From Diplocarpon mali (Eukaryota; Ascomycota; Leotiomycetes; Helotiales; Drepanopezizaceae): a stretch of DNA of 30,338 bases. Below, piece after piece: positions 20,100 to 30,245 of the stretch. The notes under the pieces are model-generated. The model did no database searches. It had not been told where the DNA came from and worked only from the letters and a program-made list of their open reading frames with translations. The stretch is taken from the NCBI GenBank assembly GCA_024741835.1, contig JAENRP010000257.1:35185-65522 (forward strand), read 5' to 3'. Every line of letters starts with the position of its first letter. Positions within the stretch are counted from its first letter, which is position 1. The position numbers and the translations under genes are program-made.

Positions 20100-23000
20100 A
20101 AGTTTAATAAATAAATAAAGCTTTTAAACTTCTGGCAGTCTAGGTTCTTAGTAAGCCTATTTGCGTACATTTCTTTAATAGGAAGGTAGATTATTTAAAA
20201 GCTTCCTTTCTAGTACTTTTAGCAGATCTATATATTACTAATTTTAATATATTAAAGGCTTATCTTAATCTTCTTATTCTTTATAATAATTAGCCGAATC
20301 GTCTATTAGTTATTATAATATATATTTTATTTAAAGAGGGAGTCTATACGAATCTCCTTAAAAAGGCGTTTTATAGCTATTATCTCCTTTATAATAGAAA
20401 CTATACTATAGAGTTCTACTTTAATAGAAAAGAGCGTAATAGTCGCTTGGCGATTCGCTTTTTAAATAATTGGTCCTTTAAATAGGAAAAAGACATATCC
20501 TTAAGAGGATCTGCAAGTCTTTTAATTATCTTTAAAAGAAGTATTTAAAGACGCAACTAATTGGTATTCCTTAGCCTTAAAGCTATAGGCAATTCTTAAA
20601 AAGCATATATTATATAAGTATTAAAGCGTTTAGTCTACGGCTAAGAGGTACTTAAAGCTTAGATTAGTTAGGAAGAAAGATAGTTAGGAGGCTGCGAATG
20701 CAATGTCTAAGTATATTATAATTGCTATATAGAAAATAGAGCTTATTTTCTCTTAGTACTTCTTTACCTTTTTTAAGGAAGCTTGCCTTAAGTTTTTAAT
20801 AAACTCCTTCTTTGGTAATAGAGTATTAAGCACTCTCTTTATATTAACTTTAAACTTTTAAGCGATCTTCTTAATATAGGTATTATAAATTAAGAAGATC
20901 CTCTTTACCTTCTTATTTTAAATAATCCTTATTCTAAGGAACTAGGAGATATCTCTTATAATAGTAAGCTTATACGCCTTCTTTAGGTCTTCAATTAGAT
21001 AAGTCGCCTAATCTAGGTTAAAGGCCTTATATAATACTTAAATATCGTTAATATAAAATACTATAAAGACTATATAATCCTTTATTATAAAAATATAAGG
21101 CTCCTCGCCTAATAGCTTAAGTTGAAGGCCCTTAAGCGTTCTTACGAAGTTCTTATATTATAGCGCTAAAAAGTCTTTTAGCCTATAGAGCGCGCGGTCC
21201 AGTTCTACTACTATACTAAGGCGCTTAAAGCCATCTAATAGGAAGTATATAATTAGAGCACTCCTTAGGTCTTTAAGAGCGTTAATAAATGTATTAATAA
21301 TATTGAACTACTTTACTTTTATATTAAAATATATAGTAAGTGCTATTAGTACCTTAAAAGACCTTATTGCAAGCGTAGCTATATAGGTTAAGAAAATTGA
21401 AGCTTTATCTTAAAGATCCCTTTGTATAATTAGCTATAATTGGCACTTTAAAAGCTCGCTAAAGCTATTGACCTTATAAGTAAAAACCCATTTTAATAGT
21501 ATCGGCAAGGGCTTTAAGTAATCCCTTTATATAATTCTCTAGCAACTTCGAGATTCTAAATTCCTAATCTCCTAATGCCCTCCTTCTTTAAATCATTTGC
21601 TAAAAGGGTGCTTCTCTAGGTCCTGCTATCCTTTCGGAGGCTTTAGTAAAGAGCTTTAATACTATAGGCGGTTAAGAGACTACGCTCTATCCTTTGCCTA
21701 ACTATCAACTATAGCTTTAATAACTATATAAACTGTTAAATAGTCCTTCCTATCCTCCCTTATCTATTTATTTACTTAAAAGGTCGATATAAACTCCTAT
21801 ATATATAAGGAGTAGGGTAAATTAATATTACTTTAAGAGAATATATACTTTAAAGTAATAGCGTATACTTTTAAAGTCTCCTATTGCTTAATACTTAAGC
21901 GTCTTATCCTCTTTTACTTAAGAAGAGGGAGTTCCTCTTTACGCTTTTCTCTATAGGTCTTTTCCTTTATTTTTATTATTACTAAAGGTTCCTTTAGGAG
22001 TCTAGGTAGCTCTATCTCTTAAGCCTATAGTCTTTAAGCTAGTATTACAACTTAAGATATTATATTATTAAGGCCTACTCCTCTTATTAGGTCGCTTTTT
22101 ATAAGATTATTAAAGCTCCTCTTAGATCTTAGTAGTAGTGCTTCTAGCCTTTTATTAAAGTTTACTAAGGCCTATCTTTATAATTGAAGACTTTATCTTA
22201 AAGCCTTTAAGCCATCTCTATCTTTATATAGAATAGCGGCTAAAGATCTGCCGATCGCCTTATAAAACTCGTCTTTAAAGATTCCCTTAGAGTTATCTAT
22301 AGTTCCTTCTTTAGTAGGGCCTTTATAAGGAATTATCACCCTTAAGCTTTAGTCGCTATTTGCCTTTTTAAAGACTGGCGAAGTAGCTTTTAGTTCGCTT
22401 GCTTTTACTCTTAAGTTTTTAAGCAAGTCTCTTAAAGAATTTGGATTTAAATTAAGGCCTTTTATATTATTAGTTAAAGGCTATAGAGTAGTATCGGTCT
22501 ATAATATAGGCTCTTCTTATATAGCGGCTTCTTCTATAGCGATTGCATTCGGCCTTGCGATAAGCTCCGATTCCTTGAAAATGCTTTCGAACTTAGTATC
22601 CTAAGCTCCCTCTTCCTCTCTAATCAATTAGAAGGTTGTTTTAAGTTCTTAGCGCAATATAGGGTTTGCGCGCTTAGCTTTTGGATTATAAAAGAGAGAC
22701 TTATTAAATTCGATATTATAAGTTATTATTACTTATTAAAGCATAGGAACTTAGATTCTATAAATATTAGAGGTAATATATCTAATTAAGTAACTTAGGT
22801 GCCTTTATAATTTAATTTTAAAGGTTCAGCGGTCCCTTCCTACCTCTTTCTCTTTAATTAAAGGGTATACGCAAGCGCTATATATATAAACGCGACTTTA
22901 GTTAGGCTTTAAGCTTGCTATTATCTACTTAATAAGCAGCAGCTTATAAAATCGAAAATACTACTTAAACCAATTATAGAAAGCCTTACTTAATAAGATC

Positions 23001-25720
23001 ATCTTCTTCTTAGCAAGTAGGAAGATATTATAAAGGTATATAGTAGCCTCTATAACCTTTGGCCAAAGGCTTATTAAAAGCCTAGCATAAATCCTTATTT
23101 TAATAGAGTATTTAATCAACTCCCTTTCTACTTGCTCTACGCCTCTATTTAATTAGTATATATAGGTAAGAGTAAGCTTTAAATCGATTCCTTCCTCTTT
23201 TACCTATCTTTAGTACTTTATAAGAGAGTCTTCTTTTAAGGAGATTACTAAAGTATTATTATCTTACCTAATCTTATAAATTGAAAGCCTATATTAGCGT
23301 TTTACCTATGCTTTAAAGGCCTAAAGGACCTTTATAACTATATCTTTACCCTTTGATCTTAGTAGGAATATCTAAAGTATACTATTATACTTATCCTTAA
23401 TTAAAAGAACTTATAAGCAACTATTATATAAGTTATTTAAAAAGTTAAAGAGATCCTAGGAGATTTTAAAGAAGGGCCTTAAAGATCGGTTCTTAAAGGT
23501 AGCGCGAGAAATAACTTGCTTAGCAAACGCTACTGCGCATATAGGGCACTCTAGCCTTTATATTCCCTTAATCTTTACTCCCTTAGCGCACTTGACTAGC
23601 GCTTAAAGAGCCTTTACGCTTAGGTAGCTAGCGCAAAGGTACTAAGTATATGCGTTATTATCCTATACCCTAGTAGGTGTATAGCTAGACTAAAACCTAT
23701 TATAAAGCATTATCTTAGCTATAGGGAATGCTATTAAGGTAGAGAAGTTATATTAAAGTATATTTAAAAGATCTAAATAGTTAATAGGCTTATATTTAAA
23801 GAAAATGAGATTATAGTAATGCTTTAACTAAGCTTGCTTTATAGAGTCTCTAATGCTCTTAAAGCGCAAAGTAAGGTCTACCCTAGAGTATTAAAAACCC
23901 TTATCCGTAAGGAGCCTCTTTAAGATAATATTAGTAGTAAAATCCTTTATAATAGCAATATTGCAAAGCGTTATTCCTATAGGAGAGCTATTATACTATA
24001 GAAGAGAGTCTGCTATATATCTATTACTTCTCTTAATAATTAGGAGTCTTAAGGTACCTACTTTAATATATTACTATAAGTCGCCAAAAGGCTTAAAGGT
24101 ACCTATAATAAGTAAATCCTTTAAATTAATAATATAAGTGGCTGCGCAATTATTAAGGAGCGTACTTAAGGAAAGCGGGTAGCGTTTTAGCTTAAAGAGG
24201 TAATAGATATTAAACGATTCTTCAAAAGCATTAAAGGCAAAGGGATCTATTATTATAAAGACTAGTAAGTTCTCCCTTTTGTTTGAACTATCCTTCCTAA
24301 AGGCTAAAGCCTTTCCTTTGAATTTGTCAATTGCTATTACCGCAATATCATTCTCCTTAAGCTATACTTAAAGACCCTTGAACTAGTCTCTTACATTTAA
24401 TACCTTTTGTATTTGTAGGACCTCCTCTTGCAAAGGGAGAACCTTTATATTTTCCTTACGCCTATCTATAGTATATAACAGTTTCTAATAGTCCTAAGGC
24501 TTCTAATAGTGATTTTTAAAGCCTTTATAAGGGCACTTAGGCCTAGTCTCCCTTTTAAAGCTTATAGAGCGATTTCGGGAGCTGCTTACTAAAGCTTGCG
24601 AAGGGGTTTCGGCATTTAGGAGAGACTCTTAAGTAGTAAAAACTGCTAGCCCTTTATTATTAATCGCTTTATTAGATTCAATATCTACTAGGGCGCAGCT
24701 TAGCTGCATTAGGTTATACTTATATAGGGTTCCCATCTACTTATTAGTAATAATTTCCTCCTTTAGGCGAGTCGCCTAACTTAGATTAATTTTTACTATA
24801 ATTAAGTTTAAAAAGTTAATAACTCCTAGTCTCCCTTTAATTTTAAGGAGATTGTATTATTCTACTAGGCGGTACGCCTTCTGCTACTCTTAAATCTACT
24901 ACTAAGTATTAATTCTCTTAGTCTTGCCTTAGCATAGTATATTGCAGTATTAGAGCCTTATTTAAGACTGAATAGCCTTATTAGAAGGCGTAATATCACA
25001 CTTTAAAATAGATACTAGGCCTTGGAGTAAGAGTTACTAGTTTATTAAATTAATATACAAGTTATTAGTAGTAGTTCCACTTATAAGAGTATCTCTATTA
25101 GGTATTAAAGAGGAGAGCTTCTCAGCTTAGATTTATACTTAAGCTATTGCAAAAGCTAAAAGCGTTCTATCAATAGTCTTAGAGACCTATTTTAAGAGTA
25201 GTTTGTAGTATTTGCGTTAAGTCTTCTAAGTTTCCTTGCGTATATAGTGCTCTTTTATTAAAATTTCATATTTATCCTTAATATCTTTATAAGAAGCCTA
25301 TAGAGGAGGAGCTTTTGATAAATCTCCTAAGGGAAAGCAGGCGTAAATCTATTTAAATAGAATCGCTATATACTCTTTATATAACCTTGCGTATACTATA
25401 CAAAGGTTAGCCGTTTCCAATTCCTTAAGCTCCTATATAAAGGGAGCTTAAGGCTCAATCTCTATAATTGACTTAAATAGGAGTCTTAGATTAGCAAAAA
25501 TAGTAATATTATAGAGCTTAATAAAGAATATATATTTATTAAACCACTTTACCTAAAAGGCAGAGGTATTAAAGCAAGGCTCAAAGATGCTTAAAGAGTT
25601 AGATATATTAAATAGAGTCTAGTGAAAAAGGTTAGGTATATAAATGAAGTTTGCAAATAAGGTTCGATTAGAAAATAGAGATTTATTAATTGAAAATAAA
25701 GGTCCTTTGAGTTATTATAA
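20100..25720 (-). pseudogene. gag-pol polyprotein of element 1, RIP-decayed but in one phase
   Basis: The copia polyprotein is read on the minus strand in a single phase. Landmarks by plus coordinate: gag helices (KYEILIKEHYIRKET, about 25.3 kb); a knuckle-like KCPYKGFKNHY (24538); a protease-site region NNCAATYI (24154); the integrase zinc finger with ALVKCAKGVKIKGI and LECPICA (about 23.6-23.5 kb); RT start LKWVFTYK (about 21.49 kb); LDRALYRLKDF (21202); the catalytic box now FYINDI at 21055-21041, from YVDD by TpG-to-TpA changes; and the RNase H end IIYLPIKEMYANRLTKNL (about 20.2 kb). Stops replace expected Gln/Trp codons throughout. All eight codon positions that I checked have the same remainder modulo 3, so there is no net frameshift over more than 5 kb. 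Confidence 0.9.
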
Positions 25721-25799
25721 ATACTTGAAAAGTCGGTTAGGAGCTCAAAGGGTCCTTTAGCCGGTTGTATATAAAGAGAAAGCATATTAAAGTACTTAT

Positions 25800-25812
25800 A
25801 AGGCTTATAACT
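25800..25812 (-). other. Primer-binding site of element 1 (initiator tRNA-Met, internal)
   Basis: Directly inside the 5' LTR the minus strand reads AGTTATAAGCCTT. The complement of the initiator tRNA-Met anticodon arm (yeast type GGGCUCAUAACC) is GGTTATGAGCCCT. Ten of 13 positions match and the other three are G-to-A or C-to-T, as RIP would cause. Drosophila copia and several related elements are primed by such a cleaved half tRNA. Confidence 0.65.
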
Positions 25813-26010
25813 ATAGTGCAGTCAGCTGGAGGGCCTTTATTAGGTCGCTTAAGAGGCTTACTAATATAGATAAAGATGATTGATTATATTATTATCTAGT
25901 ATATATATAATAAGAAGACTTCGGAAAGAAAAAGGGAGAGTCTATAACTCAGCAGAGTCACGTAGAGGGTCTCCAGAATAAGTGGAGACTCCGCCCATTC
26001 TGCACGACAT
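25813..26010 (-). repeat. 5' LTR of element 1 (198 bp)
   Basis: Partner of 18419-18616, same length. Here the inner half (25813 to about 25920) is RIP-damaged and the outer half (about 25930-26010) keeps C and G, including GCACGACAT at the edge where the other copy has ATATAATAT. Confidence 0.93.
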
Positions 26011-26015
26011 CTTCT
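26011..26015. repeat. Target-site duplication of element 1, right copy (CTTCT)
   Basis: Identical to 18414-18418. Confidence 0.75.
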
Positions 26016-26371
26016 TATAGATGCCTCCCTATATATGGCCTTCTTATAGTTTTCCTCCCTTTATATAGCCTTCTTTTATCGATTTCCTCTTTGGTAGGCC
26101 TATATAACCCTTATATTTCTAATAAAGCTGGTCCTAGCAGAGCTTTTATAAGGGAATCTGCTATATTATTATCTCTTATTAAGCTTAAGTAAGTCGGCGC
26201 AGTAGGTAAAGGAGGCTTTTAGAGGTCGATGGTCGATATATTAGTAAGAGTTAAGGAAGGAAGGTTATCCCTTTCTTCTTTATAGTTATATATATATTAA
26301 TATCCTATTGATTAAGCAGTAGGGTTATATAATAATATATTAGAGTAATAGCTATATTACTTATTTTAATA
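26016..26371 (-). repeat. LTR of element 2, proximal part
   Basis: Joins 18418 when element 1 and one CTTCT are removed. Near the junction two TATA-containing units of 28-30 bp (CTCCCTATATATGGCCTTCT and CTCCCTTTATATAGCCTTCT) continue the series whose third unit is at 18402-18418. The inner end at 26371 corresponds to TGTTGGAATAAG on the minus strand after undoing RIP (now TATTAAAATAAG), preceded by the purine-rich GGTTTGAGTAGAGG. The full LTR would be about 725 bp. Confidence 0.6.
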
Positions 26372-26385
26372 CCTCTACTCAAACC
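26372..26385 (-). other. Polypurine tract of element 2
   Basis: The minus strand reads GGTTTGAGTAGAGG immediately before the start of the 3' LTR, the expected place for the plus-strand primer. It contains two Ts, so it is not a perfect purine run. Confidence 0.5.
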
Positions 26386-26509
26386 TTACTCTGATTAATC
26401 TGCAATTAGGAAAATAATAACTATCCTTTTGTGCTAATCTAATTCCTAAGTATCTCTTTAAATTAAAAATAATCAATTAATAGTAACTTCTATTAAAATC
26501 ACCAACCCT

Positions 26510-26658
26510 ACTTATAAGGCGGGATTAGGAGTTAAATTTCCTAAAAGCGTTCCTTTATAAGACTATATGACTTAACTCGCGGTCTAGGCCTAGGAGTCGA
26601 TTTAAAAACTTTCCTCTATAAGACTATATAACCTAACTCGCAAGGCAGGCCTAGGAGT
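26510..26658. repeat. Three copies of a 23-bp near-palindromic core, between RNase H and the LTR of element 2
   Basis: Copies at 26510-26532, 26575-26597 and 26636-26658, each 23 bp, spaced 65 and 61 bp apart; the middle one reads ACTCGCGGTCTAGGCCTAGG and then AGT. The sequence between the cores is also similar for copies two and three (GACTATATRACYTAACTCG). The spacing is not a multiple of three and the region lies past the pol end, so this is non-coding here. Confidence 0.75.
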
Positions 26659-26699
26659 TGTCCTTAAGCTTGCTAAGCTCTTACTATCTTTTGTAACCT

Positions 26700-29680
26700 T
26701 AGTATATCTTTAAACGCTTTAAACTTTGCAACTATCTCTAATAGCTTTATAAATCTATCTACTACTATTCGATTAGTTAGGATATAGGTAATTGATAACT
26801 TATTCTTTATAATAAGGTTGCGGATAAAGTAGTAGGTAATATTAATATATTTCGATCGCTTATATAAGTATGGATTCTTTATAAGTATAATTGCCCTTAT
26901 ATTATCTATTTAGAAATTAATATAGTTCCTATCTTATTTAATATACTTAATAAAACCTATATCTTTTAGAACTTAAGCGATTTATAATCCTTACTTATAA
27001 TTTAATAATATTAATATATATTCGGCCTTAGTACTTGCAGTAGCTATTGATTTCTGCTTCTTACTTTCCTATAATATAAGTTTGCTATATAGTACTACTA
27101 TGCTTTTAGATATACTTTTCTAGCCTTTTATATTTGCTTAATTGGAATTAGTATATACTTTAAGCTTTGCGCTTATATATTTTATTAGTTTATATCTTAC
27201 CTTTTATATAATTATCGATTGAAAGTACCTTCTAAGTCGCTTAATTGCATTCTTATATTAAATCGTCAGATCCTTTAAGTTCTAATTAAGTTGCTTAATA
27301 ATAAAGGCAATATCTAGTCTTATATATACTATAGTATATATAATTGCTTTAATATCCTATTAGTACTTCTTTAAATCTTCTCTTTATTTATTTTCATTAG
27401 TAGGCTTTAACTTATTATACTTTCCTTCGATTAGAGTACGCTTTGGCTTAAAGTTAGGAGTATAAGTGGAAAGTCCTATTCGGTCTAAGATCTTCTTAAT
27501 ATACTACTCTTAGTCTGACTAGAGTTTTTAAGTAGAACGGTTCCTTATAATGCAGATGCTAAAGATCTTATGAATTCCTCTTAGATCCTTAGTATTAAAC
27601 TATTTCCGAATTATTATAAAGAACTAATCTAATTAAATAATTGTTTTTATAGTTATAGTAATATTATCAATATATAGTAGCAATTTAATTCTACGCTTAA
27701 TATAGGTAAATAGATAAAGGTTAGCTAGGCTTTAAACAAATCCTATTTCTATTAGAATAGAACTATATAAGAGGTTCTAATTATAGGCTGATTATTTAAG
27801 CCTATAGATACTATAGAGTATATAGAAAGAGTGGCTAGCGTATATAGGAATACTATTAGGTTAAGAGAGAAAAATCCGTTCCTTTATAGTTGCTTTAGTA
27901 AATGCATTTTTAATATTATACTATCTATATTCAAGGTCCTTAGCAGCTACTATTACTATAAATATATAAAGGGTATCTATATAAACTATTGGCGCAAACG
28001 TATTAAAGTAGTCTTCTTTATACTATTAAGAAAAGTCCCTAGCTATAAGCCTTGCCTTATAATATTCTAAGGTCTTATCTATATATATTTTAATTATAAA
28101 GACCCACTTTATTAAAACTAGGTTCATATCTTTTAGCATCAGTTCCTTTATTTATATACTATTTATAATAAGAGAACTTATCTCCTTTTAGATTGCCTTA
28201 TTCTATACTACTCTATTCTCTAGGTTATTAATAGCTTTATTATACATCTTTAGAAAAGAGATTTTCATTATCTCCCTAGCGGCTAAGAACATATTATCTT
28301 TATCGAAGCTCTATTAAAGTTCGAGCTTATAGATCCTATATACTATTATAGCTTAGATACGCTTAGACTTGCGTTCGTTTAAGGTATCTTTTAGTTCTAA
28401 GTCTTTATTCCTCTTTAAAGGCGTAGGTTCGGCTATAGGTTCTATAGGCTTATTATTTAAGGAACCGCTTTCTAATAGTAAAGGCTTATTATTACTTATA
28501 CTTATTTTAAGAATATCCTTTACTATAGGTGCTTTAACTAAAGGGATAACGATATCGAAGTTATTCTATACTTTAGGCAGTTCGCAGACGATAGGAATAG
28601 TCTATTCGGCCTTTAGGCGACTAATAGGTTATTAATTAGCAGGTGCGCTTAATATACTTAAGTTTAAAGAAAGGAGTTATTAGTTCGGCTTAATAGTATT
28701 ACTATTAAGTAGTATACCTTATAAATCTCTAAGTATATAAAGCTTTAAGGATAGCTCCCTTCTATTTCGAGATTTATTAAACTTAACTACTAAGGATATG
28801 ATTACTCACCTTAGGTCAAGCGTATATACTATCTATTACTTTATTATCTATTTAATATACTTAATAAATATATACTCTCTACCTTAGTCTATTAGCTTCT
28901 TACTCTTTATACTCGTAGGTTAGGACTTTAGGCTAATATAAAAGTAGTAGACGCTTTTAAAGATATAAATATAGTTTAAGCTTAGCTTCTATTTAAAATA
29001 TGCCTTATATAGCAATATTCAAGTGCTATTAACTATTAGTCTACTACTTATTCTATTTTATAAGTATATATTTACCTTAACTATAAGGTCCTAGAATTCC
29101 AATAGTAGGTCAGTATCTTATAATAAAGCGTAATAGTTAGTCTTTACTTATTAAATACTTTGCTTAATAATGCTATTTTAATAGGAACCTTTATATATTA
29201 TAGTTAGTTTATAATAAATTCTTTATTTTACTTATTCGTTAAGCTTTACCTTAATCTCTAATGCGTTATTAGACCTAATAGCTATTAACTTTAACTAGGT
29301 CTAGCGTTCTTCTATTACTTTTTAAATTTCTAACTTTTTTATAAGCTTAGATTTAATCTTAGCGCAAATAGTCTATATTTACTAAATAGAGTTATCTATT
29401 ATTTAAGAAAACCAATTATTTCCTTTAATTAAGGTTATAAATAGTCTAATAGTATTAATAGATATTAGTATTAATATTAAATCTTTTTATAAACTAAGCT
29501 TAATTTACGTCCGATTTCGAAGTTTTATTAGCTTGCAAATTCGGTATATTAAGCGATCCTTTAGTACTTAGATCTTCTATTTTAAGGTTAAAACCTTATA
29601 TAAGCCCTTTAATTTCTTTAGCTTTAAATATACAAATCTTTTATATATTAGCTAATACTTTAATAGGCTTTTAACTTCTA
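26700..29680 (-). pseudogene. pol remnant of element 2 (INT, RT, RNase H)
   Basis: Minus-strand landmarks by plus coordinate: the integrase zinc-finger region with KRFVYLKLKKLKGLYKV (about 29.64-29.59 kb, from an HxRFxHLGLKKLKGL-type block); the RT opening KWVFIIKIYIDKTLEYYKARL (about 28.11 kb and below, given here in its first 20 residues plus one for context: KWVFIIKIYI then DKTLEYYKAR); the catalytic box YIDN at 27673-27662 (from YVDD); and the RNase H end YKRSKYINITYYFIRNLI, then SITYILTNRIVVDRF (26.87-26.75 kb), matching the RSKHIDIRYHFIRD...VPTxxMVADG pattern. Stops and phase changes leave it without function. Confidence 0.85.
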
Positions 29681-29764
29681 ATAGCTTTAATAGCCTATTA
29701 TTAGTCGATGCTTTATTATTAGCGGTTAAAAAGGACTAATAATAGCAGTTTAAGGTTTTACTAT

Positions 29765-30245
29765 TTTCTAATTATAAGCTTGGCTTAAAAGTCGTTTTTA
29801 ATAAAACCGCAAGATCTACTTATAGTCTTAGCTTAAGAGTCGATTTCCTAGAAATAGTAAGATCTATTCGCAGTCCTAGTTTAAGAGTCGTCTTTAATAA
29901 ATTCGCGAATTTCACTCGCAGTCCTAGCCTAGGAGTTATTTCTGCGAATTTCACTTATAATCTTAGTTTAAGAGTTATTATTAGCAAATCTGCAGAATCT
30001 ACTTATAATCCTAGCCTAAGAGTCATTTCTATTAAATTCACTTATAATCCTAGCTTAAGAGTCACCTTTAAAGACACTTTACAATCTACCTATAGTCTTA
30101 ACTTAAGAGTTATTTTTACGAATTTTACTTATAATCCTAGCTTAAGAGTCCATCTATTCTCCTTATCCTTACTTAATTATATTAGGGTAAAGAGTGCACT
30201 TTCCTTAAAGGAATCTATTTATAAGTTTGGCTTAAGAGTTAATTT
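29765..30245. repeat. Array of about ten degenerate copies of the 23-bp core within element 2
   Basis: Copies recur near 29766, 29818, 29867, 29914, 29953, 30001, 30039, 30088, 30127 and 30220, with spacings mostly alternating between about 39 and 48 bp. The best preserved is 29914-29936 (ACTCGCAGTCCTAGCCTAGG then AGT). Most others are the same core with C-to-T/G-to-A changes (ACTTATAATCCTAGCTTAAG then AGT). Read on the minus strand, most units stay in one phase and give TLKLGLRV-type units (with R codons now stops), in phase with the integrase remnant that follows. Confidence 0.8.

Larger units (their letters stand above)
18419..26010 (-). mobile_element. Element 1: complete Ty1/copia LTR retrotransposon, RIP-inactivated
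   Basis: 7592 bp, coding direction minus. It has paired 198-bp LTRs without a single indel between them, a 5-bp CTTCT duplication, and an adjacent tRNA primer site. The domain order gag, protease, integrase, reverse transcriptase, RNase H identifies copia (in gypsy, integrase is last). A further decayed frame lies between RNase H and the 3' LTR. Termini are A-TG...CA-T: the duplication touches the base outside the canonical TG/CA on both sides. It is inserted in an LTR of element 2. All domains are full of stops, so it is dead. Confidence 0.93.

Noticed and set aside
25591..25785. 64-aa minus-strand open frame starting MLSLYIQP
   Set aside because: It is out of phase with gag, which can be read through the same stretch; its openness is due to few RIP targets, not coding.
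18420..26009. Strict TG...CA element ends with a 5-bp duplication
   Set aside because: The flanks would be TTCTA and TCTTC, which do not match. Moving each end outward by one base gives a perfect CTTCT pair and agrees with the tandem-repeat junction.
27831..28635. Plus-strand open frames of 79 and 88 aa in the AT-rich block
   Set aside because: They are antisense to the RT region of element 2 and have no independent features.
29765..30245. CRISPR-like array
   Set aside because: Spaced short repeats, but units are degenerate by RIP, spacing alternates, spacers are similar to each other, and the DNA is fungal.
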